Origin: Amoebophrya sp. A120
Lineage: Eukaryota > Sar > Dinophyceae > Syndiniales > Amoebophryaceae
Direction of reading: 5' to 3'
DNA length: 64,000 bases
NCBI GenBank assembly: GCA_905178155.1
Contig: CAJINV010000016.1
Span: forward strand, 248,001-312,000
Below are positions 55,787 through 64,000 of the stretch, piece by piece. A program made the position numbers and the translations under genes. The notes beneath the pieces were generated by a model that saw nothing but the letters and a program-made list of their open reading frames with translations, did no database searches and was not told the DNA's origin. Within the stretch, counting starts at the first letter, position 1. Each line of letters begins with the position of its first letter.

Positions 55787-58700
55787 TCACATACTGACCA
55801 ACCCCGGTCCCCGCATTCGCTTCTCCTCCTCTTCCTCAAACACAACTTTACAATCGCCAAACTTGCGTCGCAAATTTGCTACCCGTAGCATAGAATCTCC
55901 GCACAGACGTCGTGATTCTTGCAAGTGCAATGAGAGAAGTGAACCGTCAGAATAGCCAGTTGCACCATCATCTTGCGGTTCTCCACTCTGCGAGGCAGGG
56001 TTTGGACGACCACCAGGAACAGCACCTCGTTTTGTATCCGGCAGTAGCACGACCTCCGTTCCATCGAAATCCCGGCAATACCGCAACTGTTCCTCTTCCG
56101 GAATGATGATCACGTGTTCAGGCACAGAGGGTGCAACTACAGATGCAGTGCCTGCTCTACTTGGTGACCACACGGCATCCTCTTCCGCTCCTCGCCCCAC
56201 AGGTCTCGTCTCATTCACAGGCCTGCCGTCGCTGGCGCTTGCTGCAATTTGTTTGTTCTTCCCAGACGACCTGGTCACCCGATCAGAAACTACATCAGCG
56301 CCGCCCAACATTCCCAATTTCTTATACCGCTGCTCTGCTTTTTTCTTCGAGCAGAATCTTATTCCGCTCCTGTTCATCTGTGTTCTTGATGAAGATGACT
56401 TATGTCCCCAATAATTTGGTGCAACTGCCCCGTCTTTGTGCTTCTCACTATCAATGCCACCCTCAGTGGCATCTGCTGGAGTAAAGTTATGTTGTCGAAG
56501 ATGCGCAGGAGCACTAGTACCCGTTGCGGTGTTGAATGAGCACTTAGCAACAATGCCGCTTGTTCTATGCATCCGGGCAAAGTTCCCAACTCCGCCATAC
56601 CGCTCGACTATCCTCCGTATTCGCGCCCGAACCAAATGCCTAATTGTGGTTGCTACCGGATCTGTGTTGCCATGAAGATCCTGCGAAGATGCGTTAGAAG
56701 TTCTCGCACTTAGCACCCTCCCGCTCACCGGATCTGCGAAAACCTCCCTCGACAAAAAGGACCCCTGACTCAGCAACGCGTGCCTGCGAGTCCGCAGCAT
56801 GCGTGCTTTCGCGGCAGCAGATGGGCCGGTGGAAAAAACCGCTTCCACGTCTTCCGCAGAGGCGATGACAGGGGCGGATTGGAGACTACTTGTCGTCAAG
56901 TTTGCAGTTGATTTACTGCCTGTGCCTGCTGTAGTTCCTGTTGCTGACATTAATACCCCTGCGCCGTTGGTCGTGGTCGTGTTCAGCCGCGCTTCCAACT
57001 TCTTGGCTTGGATTTCTCGGTCGGACTTCGCCTGTCTCCTCTATCCAAGAAAAAAACAAAAAGTGTGTACGTGTAACGGTATAGGAAAGGCAGCATCACA
57101 AATAATTCGCTTTGCATTTTTTACAGAAAAAAGCTGTCATGCATAGCTACGCGCATGAAAACACGTATGAAACGTGGCTATGACGCACTTCACGCATGAC
57201 AGGCGTAAAAACGGTATTTTTGCATTTTTTGCATCACAAACTTCCAATTTACACAGTTCTTTTGTCTTGGATATCTTCAGCTGTTCGATCAACGCTTTTC
57301 GGGATTGTACCATGTACTGGGAATTGTTTAATGGATTAGGATATCAAATGTAAAAATGTCTGGGTCTGGAAGAATTCATGTTTGTCATGCTTGTCCGGCA
57401 TGACTGTTAAATCTGTCATGCACGTTACCCAAGAGCTCCGCTTTTCTGTGATGCAGTAGTAGTAGTGACCATTTGACTCCTGGCGGGTTGGCGTTAGAAC
57501 AGATCTAGCCTCTGCCAATACCTGGGCGTTAGAACAGATGTAGCCTCTGCCAATACCCCTAGGTGGATACCCGATCCACTTCCTAACTGCAGAAGCGCAG
57601 TTTGTCATGCAGAATAGGCAACACCTAGGAGCTCAGAAACTTGTCATGCTGAGCCAGCATTTGTAGCCTCATCATGAGACGCCACCCAGCATCACAGGCT
57701 TCCAGACCCAGACATATTTGCATTTGATATAGGATTTGAAGATGAACTACCACTGTTAAAATCCGCACCAGATGAAGCAGCAAGACCTGCTCCTGTCGTC
57801 CCTTGTTCAACAGAAGATCCATCGTGAGATATTGTGAGGAAAAATCCCTCCTCCCCACATTGAAAACGCATCCGTCTGAAAATCTGTGATGCGGATTTGT
57901 GCCCACAAATCCTGTCTGTCTTGCACGCAGGCAAATCCAGAGGATCCGCCGCACTATGCAGGCGGTTTGTGATGCTGTTGGGCCTACACTATCGACGTTT
58001 TTCACGCTAGGAGCCTACGCCAAAACATCGCGGCTCAAGCTTGGCATATACCTGCAGTTTCCTCTACTGCAAGACAAATGTGATTTGTGTACTGAAATCC
58101 AGCATCAGAAACTTCTTTTTGATATGGGGTGGGGAGATTTTTCCTTTTGATATGAGAAAGCTCCCCCTCGTCCCCATCAAATTCCTTCCCCGAGAACGGG
58201 TTCGGGGAATCGCAATCGTGCGTCAGAAACGCCTCCAGTTTCTTCCCCAATAAGTCTTTCGTCTCTCGCCATTTCTCGATGCCAAAATGCGTCCGCAAGC
58301 AGCTCTGGATGTGGTTCTCTCGGAAGGGCGTGCCGGCTTCGTACTTGGTTGCCGCGAGAAATTTCACGTACTTCTTCACTTGGTTCTCCCGCTTCTCCTA
58401 TCAACTGTAAAAATGTCTGGGTCTGGAAGATTGCCGGGTTTGTCATGCACATTTTGCATGACTCCTCAAGTCTGTGATGCATGCCCTAGCATCACAGATT
58501 TTTAGAGGGCTTCCTGATGCCTATTCCGCATGACAAATGCTCTTTCCGTGTTGCAAAATTTGGACTCTCTGTGCTGCTCATGCAATACAGATTTTTTTAG
58601 AATCCAAAATCAGCATGACAAGTTGGATTCTTCCAGACCCAGACATTTTTACATTTGATATCTCCCGGTCCGAAGGGGTCAGGTCGGCGAGCTTTTGTTT

Positions 58701-61700
58701 CATGGAGACATTTATCCTGTGCAAAAGTATCGTACTCGTATAAATGCTGGTCTTGCATTACAAATTTCATTGTCAAGGCAAATCAGCATTACAAATTTTA
58801 TTTCTCATGCTGAGAAAATAATTTGTAATGCATTTATACGAGTACGATACTTTTGCAGTTCATAACATTGCTCGTCGGTGTACTACTAGGACCGTTGTCT
58901 TTGTCTCGCAGCTGCTGGTCCTTTCGCGCACCTCCACGACGTGTCTGGCGGTGGTTTTTCGCCGTTCTTGGCGATGGTACGTTACTGAAGATATCTTCAT
59001 TCTCGTGCTCTTCGCTGCTTTCACAATTTTCGGCAGAAATCGAAGGTTTTTCTGTGCCCGTTGCTGTCATCATCATCTGCTCGGTCGAATCATAATCCTT
59101 CGTCTCCGCCCGGGCGGCCAGAGACACGGCAGACAATTCCTCTGCCGCAGTTAATTTTTCAGTTTTTGCAGATCCACCTCCTCCGCTCATCAACAACTTC
59201 CTCGTCACATCCCCGCTCAAACTCGCGACCTTGACTTTCCTATGAAAGCCTCAGAATGGAAATCCTCAAAGTGGAAAAGGAAATAATTTGTGATGCATGA
59301 AATGCAAGGCAAAAAAGACTGTATTGCAAAGGACACATCAATGGAGGCCGACTATTGTCCTGCTAGGGGTGAAGAATTGGGCTGCTAATTAGCACGACAG
59401 AAGGGCACCCCTTTGCCTAACTAGCATAACAGACACGTTTTGAGTGCCCGGGAAATTTGTCATGCGCCGACTACAAATGACGCTTCAACTGGAGTCGTTT
59501 TTTTGCATTACAAATTACCAGCCATGCTCCGGCTACCGCCGGAGCGCAAGGCTGTTGGGCCGGGGCAAGACCGTGCGCCGATTGGACCACAACACCACGG
59601 GCCTGCGGACAACGCAACATGTTGGAGTCCTGCCGCCTGTTTGCGCCGCGCCAACCCGCAGGACCACTTGCGCGCCTCCCGCGCCTTTGGGCGCTCTGCG
59701 CAGGGAGCAGCTGCAAAGAACACCGTGGGCGAACAGAAGCCGCCCGGCGCGAGAGGGTAGCGCGAGAGGGTGGCGCGAGAGGGTGGCGCGAGGGGGTGCG
59801 CGAGAGGGTGGCACGGAAAGACGCCGAACAAAACAAGTCCGTAAGGGCCTGCAGTGCGAGATATGTGTAGCGTCATGCGGATGCGCGCCTATTTCTTTCT
59901 GTTTTTACCTCCTCGCAGACCTCTCGCAGACCCTCCTTTTGACCTCTTTTGGGGGTCCCTGCTAATAGTCCGGCTATACTCGCGGGTAGAGGTCGACCGA
60001 GGTGGCCGAGAGGTGGCCAAGAGGGTCCGCGGGAGGTCGCCCCTTATTCGCGCAACCTCTCGGCACCTCTGTCCACCTCTCGCCTGCCCTCTTTTCTACC
60101 TCTCGGCACCCTCCGAGGCGCTTAGCGGCCCTAAAGGGCGAGCGGTTCGGCGGGCTATACTCGCGCCACCTCTCGCGCACCCTCTCGAACTGCCTCCCGC
60201 GCCACCTCTCCACCTCTGTCGACCTCTTTTTGACCTCTTTTGACCTCTTTTTTACCTCCCGGCCACCTCTCGTCTACCCTCTCTAGACCAATATTTTCGC
60301 ATGAATATAATTTAGACCGGAAAAACGGCCGGAGTACATGTTTTGTCGCGCTTCGCCACTGTCTGGCATTGCTTTTGTTTCGCTTTGGGGGCTGCCCGGG
60401 GCCCGACTAAGATGCCCGGCCCAGGGACCGCGCCGCGCCAGGCGCCGGGCTGCGCGTTCTTTGTTGCCAAGGGTCCGGGATAGATTTCCCGGCCCGGATG
60501 TCGCCCACGGGGGGAAGGCAACGATAGTCCGCGGGGTCTTCCCTTTCCGGCTGCTATCGGCGCGGGGCCCCGCGACGGCATGGGGTGCGGCAGCCGCGCA
60601 TGCATTTGCGCGCCCCTGCGCCGAATATGGTCGCGGGGGCGCAGAAAAAGGAGCGCCCGGCTTCGGCACTTTCGGGGGCGAGGGCCCTCCCCCCGCGAGA
60701 GGGGGCCAAAATGGGGGCCCGAAGTTGGCCCAATTCGGGCCACTTCTTGGGGAGGGGGTAAAATGGGCTCAATCTGGGCCATTTTGCCCCCCCCCTGTAG
60801 CATCGGGGGAAGGCCATTTTTTGCCCCCCCCTAAAAAAGAGGCCGAATTGGCCCAACTTTTGCCTTCTTTTTACCCCCCCCCGGAGGGGGGGTGGTAGGT
60901 TGCCCCCAAGAGGGATTCTTCACGGCCCCTGCCTCAATCCCCCTGAAGAGGCCAGGCCCCCCAGGAAATCTCGCGGCCGGGCTGCTGGTTGCAGTTGTGC
61001 GGGCTCCGAGGTTGGCGCTCCACCACCATGCCGTGCCTGCCGCACGCCCCCGGTGCGAACCATGGCCGGGGGGGCCCAGCGAGGCGCGACCGCCTTGCCG
61101 CCCCTTCCCTCTTCCGGGCGGGCGCCGCCCGCCTGCGGTCATTGAAGCACATAGCAGCAGGCGGCTACCCGCCGGATGACTTGCCCCATCGCCCGGCCGC
61201 ACCATCGCGCCCCCCCTAGTCGCTATGCCCGCGACCCGCGTGCCAACTGGTTGCACGAAAAAACATGTACTTCGGCCGTTTTTCTGGTCTAAATAATAGA
61301 TAGTAATTTCCACTTTGAGGATTTCCAACCTGAGGCTTTCATATTTCCCCGGCCGGGTTTTCAGCGCTTTCTCGGCCACCCACCGGTTGTACCCGTTTCT
61401 TTCCAAGTACACTGCGAGGTCGGCGTTTTTGAAAAGGTTCAAAAAATCAGTACTGTCTATGTCGATATGAACCGCAGATCTCCCGTGTTTGTTCTGCTCC
61501 TCACAGTGTTTCGAAAACTGCTCTACCAGGGAGGCAACCTTCTCCCGATCTTCTTCCGTCACCGGTTGTTCTTCGAAGTCGTAGCGGATAAACGCTTGCA
61601 ACCGCTTCCCCAGAATCTGTTTGATTTCCGTGTGCTTGTGCAGTTTAAACTTTTTCCCCAGCTGCTGCTCGACCTCTCGGACGGTGGCGCGGGACCCGCC

Positions 61701-64000
61701 AAGCTGTTCAATCACCTTGCGAATCATGTCTTTCCGAGTGTCGTTTTTCAAGGTTGGTCTGGGTTCGTCTCGAGGTCGTGCGGTTGTGGCTTTTAACATC
61801 GCGAAATTGTGAGTGTTGTTGCTGCTGCCGTTCTGGTCTTCTTCCGGATCTTCATCTCCTTCTGGAGTTTTTGGTGTACCTGGGCTGCTCGTCGTTGAAG
61901 AGAACATGCGGGCCTGTTGAGACAATCCGGTGCCTGCTGGCGATGTCGCGGCCATGGCTCTAGTACCCGAGTTCGTTCTTGCGGCGCGGCTGCTGTTCCT
62001 ATTCGTTTCAATTTCATCCCGTACAAAGAGCCTCCGTTCTGCGGCTGAAGTAGATGCACCGTCACTCACTTCTGCATCTTCATCCTCCAGGGCAGGTTTT
62101 GTTCCACCACTATTCCGCAGGAGAAGTCTCGACTTGCTCTTCAATTCCGATGAAATGCTGGGTGTAGCGGCCAACATGTGGAGTTCGTTGTGATTATCAG
62201 CTTGTCCCACCTCCTGAATATGATCAATATTCGCAACTTCTTCTGCAGCTGCTGTTTTCTCCTGGTTCTCGTGCCCGGATAGGAACAAGGTGCGCGTGCT
62301 GCTTGACGCGGTTCTTGCAGTGTCAGGCCCGAAAACAAGCAGTCGCTGTTTGGCACGAGAAGTTGTTTCCGCTGCGTTGCGATCAATTTCATCCTCCTCG
62401 TAATTCTCGTGCGGGAAAGCTTCATCGTGTCCCAAAGGTGTTCGTAGTTGCTCTGAAGTAGCCGCGTAATTTTCCAAATTTTCCTTGCTCGTCACCCGTA
62501 GCAGTCGCTTATTGAACTCTTCTTCCTTCAATTCTTCTGCCAGTAGCACCTTGTACCAATTCTGACACAAATAAGGACTCCCTTGCCGGTCCAGCTGTTC
62601 CGCGATCTTTTCTAAGCTCGTCGGTCTTCTTGATGGTTGTACAGAAGAAAGAGCGACGACGCGCTCCTGTACCTTCCCATGCAACGACCCAGCACCACCA
62701 CCGGAGCCCCAATTCAAAAAAACACTTTCCCGCAGCTTTTCATCCCGATTTCTCTCGTGTTCCAGCCAGGCTGGTAGAAAACAGTCGTGTAAACAACTCG
62801 TGAGGTGTGACGTTCCAGCAGCCCCACTGTGCGGCTGTAGTGGGTCCTGCGTTAGCCATTCCGCAAGCCAGTGCGGAGCTGCAGAAGTAGACCACGATTG
62901 ATGTTGTGTCGAATTCGAACCATTGCTCGAACAAGCACTTATGCTTTGGTAGTACAGTTCCACTACCTTCCGCTTTTGCGAATTCGTGAAATCAAACAAA
63001 TTCCTCGCTTCTTTCTGCCTGAGGAGCTGTACACCTGCTGTCGTGGTACTAGTCTTAGCGTTGGCCCCACCAACGCCGCTGCCCGAGATAGAAGTCCTCG
63101 TTCCTGCCAAAATCTGCCACTTCCGGTATATCAGCTGTAGCTTCGCCCACACGAGCTTCGTCGCAGTCACAGGGTACTGGTTCAGGGTAGTTGACAAGTA
63201 GTGCAGAATCTCTAACTGTTCGCAGAGTTTCAGAGTTTGAAACAACGACCTGAAAGTTGTAGACCTCGTGGCAGTTTTGTCAGCGGTGGTTTGACTAGAA
63301 GATGTTGGTCGGCGGTGTAGTTGTTCCACAGAAACGAAGAAATTCGCTATTTGCTCCGCTTCCTCATTCGCTTTCGCCCGGTAACCCAGTGTAAACAAGT
63401 CCCGGGCCAGCTGGGCGAGGGGGAAGTAAGTGTGAGGGTCAGGGTGGACTGGCTCCACGTTATTCTTCCGGCCACTGCTGTTTCCAGTCTGCGACTCAAA
63501 AGTTTGGTTTGTTCCAACATACAATTCTTGCTGGTGCTGTTTTTGCATCCTCGCCTTGGCTCGCCTCCTCGACGAACAGTGTGGTCGGTTGGCTTTTGTA
63601 ACTACGGCACAACCTGTTTTTGCAAGTCGAAGTCCTTCGTCTTGCTCGCGTTTGTTCTGCACAGGCTGACCACCCTGCTGCTGGGTGGTCGTCCTCTCGT
63701 TTATTGCACAACTAGTACTGCTCTGCGTTGAAGCAAAAATTTTTAGCAACATTCCCTCCAGCAGCTTGCTGTCGCAAACCCGGAGCCTTGCCATATGGTG
63801 AATAATATCACACATCTGCCTTCTCGCAAGAACATGATGCTTGTAGTCGTGTTCCTGATTCCTGTGGTCTGTTCCTGCAAACCGGTCCTCCTCGTCTCGC
63901 TGCTTCACATCCTGACCCGAAGAAAACACGAGTTTTCCCGTCCCGTCGAGTAACGCCTGCAACAAAAACCGCTTGTGCCAGTCCAAGCTCGCCGCAACTT
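55787..64000 (-). CDS. Large helical protein with two DEK-C-like modules, 5' end outside the window
   Basis: Blocks from the window edge to 61344, then 59240-58865, 58712-58661, 58398-58153, 57829-57730, 57341-57274 and 57041-55787, join in frame through six introners. From codon 63986 this is 4710 nt (1569 aa, TGA). Joins include PGKVKVASL, SNVSMKQKL, SDREKRENQ, GELSHDGSS, SSNPNPLNN and EQLKRQAKS. The first ~500 residues are helical-repeat-like (MCDIIHHMARLRVCDSKLLEG; LKLCEQLEILHYLSTTLNQY), loosely recalling FAST-kinase/RAP-type organelle RNA proteins. Two later segments (IRKVIEQLGGSRATVREVE...IKQILGKRLQAFI; VKKYVKFLAATKYEAG...TKDLLGKKLEAFL) have the spacing of DEK C-terminal domains. Both assignments are tentative. 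The C-terminus is low-complexity ending in an acidic run. Confidence 0.7.
57042..57273 (-). mobile_element. Introner, family F (232 bp)
   Basis: Ends are TATCCAAGAAAAAAAC and, reversed, TATCCAAGACAAAAGAAC. The target repeat is TCCTC/TCTTC. Removal joins LIEQLK to RQAKSDREIQ. Confidence 0.85.
57342..57729 (-). mobile_element. Introner, family A (388 bp) with an internal 35-bp duplication
   Basis: Ends carry TATCAAATGTAAAAATGTCT and the GGGTCTGGAAGA core. The target duplication TAGGA is perfect. A 35-bp tandem duplication (ggcgttagaacaga...) at 57490-57559 explains its extra length. Removal joins SSSSN to PNPLNN. Confidence 0.92.
57830..58152 (-). mobile_element. Introner, family G (323 bp)
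   Basis: Ends are TATTGTGAGGAAAAATCCCT and, reversed, TATCAAAAGGAAAAATCTCC. The target duplication TGAGA is perfect. Removal joins DEGELSH to DGSSVEQ. Confidence 0.9.
58399..58660 (-). mobile_element. Introner, family A (262 bp)
   Basis: Ends carry TGTCTGGGTCTGGAAGA. The target duplication TCTCC is perfect. The interior is close to that of the element at 14256-14523. Removal joins LTPSDRE to KRENQVKKY. Confidence 0.92.
58713..58864 (-). mobile_element. Introner, family C (152 bp)
   Basis: Ends carry AAAAGTATCGTACTCGTATA and its complement. The target duplication ACATT is perfect. Removal joins STPTSNV to SMKQKLADL. Confidence 0.92.
59745..60290. repeat. Minisatellite tracts inside the nested insertion
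   Basis: A 14-bp unit (gcgagagggtggc) repeats at 59750-59820. Words such as gacctctttt and ccacctctcg recur through 59920-60285. Confidence 0.75.
60306..61298. mobile_element. Nested GC-rich element with 38-bp inverted ends (993 bp)
   Basis: The left end TATAATTTAGACCGGAAAAA continues through CGGCCGGAGTACATG. The right end, reversed, reads TATTATTTAGACCAGAAAAA then CGGCCGAAGTACATG. It again uses TAT...ATA boundaries. No clear target duplication was found. It sits within the enlarged family D introner. Confidence 0.75.

Larger units (their letters stand above)
59241..61343 (-). mobile_element. Introner, family D, enlarged to 2103 bp by nested insertion
   Basis: The outer ends TATGAAAGCCTCAG...CTCAAAGTGGAAA are inverted copies of each other. 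The target duplication TTTCC is perfect. About 59517-61310 is foreign GC-rich DNA that interrupts the usual family D right end (CAAATTA | TAATTTCCACTTTG). Removal of the whole joins RPGK to VKVASLSGD in frame. Confidence 0.88.

Noticed and set aside
1-64000. Search by eye for spliced-leader, tRNA, rRNA or transposase genes
   Set aside because: No dinoflagellate spliced-leader core, tRNA cloverleaf, rRNA segment or transposase motif was recognised. Short RNAs could have been missed.

Overview
The window looks like nuclear DNA of a protist. Its genes are long, single-orientation (minus strand) and intron-interrupted, they use TAA, TAG and TGA all as stops, and a large share of the sequence is repetitive. 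The introns are themselves mobile elements (introners). Every intron I could place carries terminal inverted repeats, begins TAT and ends ATA, and is flanked by a duplicated target of about 5 bp. No intron of this kind that I tested has GT-AG ends. This combination fits a dinoflagellate-lineage alveolate, most like the syndinian Amoebophrya, for which I recall invasive non-canonical introners being reported. The taxonomic call is inference.

Layout. 1-115: fragment of a ~1.1 kb repeat. 199-1133: remnant of a family gene. 1430-2130: GC-rich minisatellite. 2448-4640: unassigned DNA, including one copy of a segmental duplication (the other is at ~43030-44320). 5657-17261: one giant gene of 6 exons and about 3431 aa, with an N-terminal signal peptide. 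17262-24130: AT-rich, mostly five copies of a ~1.1-1.2 kb tandem repeat. 24148-40838: GC-rich region holding three genes of one lineage-specific family (831, at least 223, and 963 aa), with long GC-rich introns and much unassigned DNA. 40839-45144: intergenic, with segmental duplications. 45145-55304: a RING-finger gene and a downstream Cys-rich coding region, which a canonical GT-AG intron may join into one 2392-aa gene. 55787-64000: a gene running out of the window, at least 1569 aa here, with two DEK-C-like helical modules.

The main result is the introner system. I located 29 elements in nine short families (A-I, 104-388 bp) plus a long GC-rich class. Seventeen have perfect 5-bp target duplications, seven have one mismatch, and five use offset direct repeats (four of them 7-9 bp, one with only 5 of 7 matching). 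When each element plus one repeat copy is removed, every reconstructed gene keeps its frame, and total lengths come out as exact multiples of three (10296, 2496, 2892, 672, 1842 and 4710 nt). Families with unrelated ends share an internal motif, TTTGT(C/G)ATGC, in both orientations, which suggests one mobilising or splicing machinery. I see no transposase, rRNA, tRNA or spliced-leader gene in the window.
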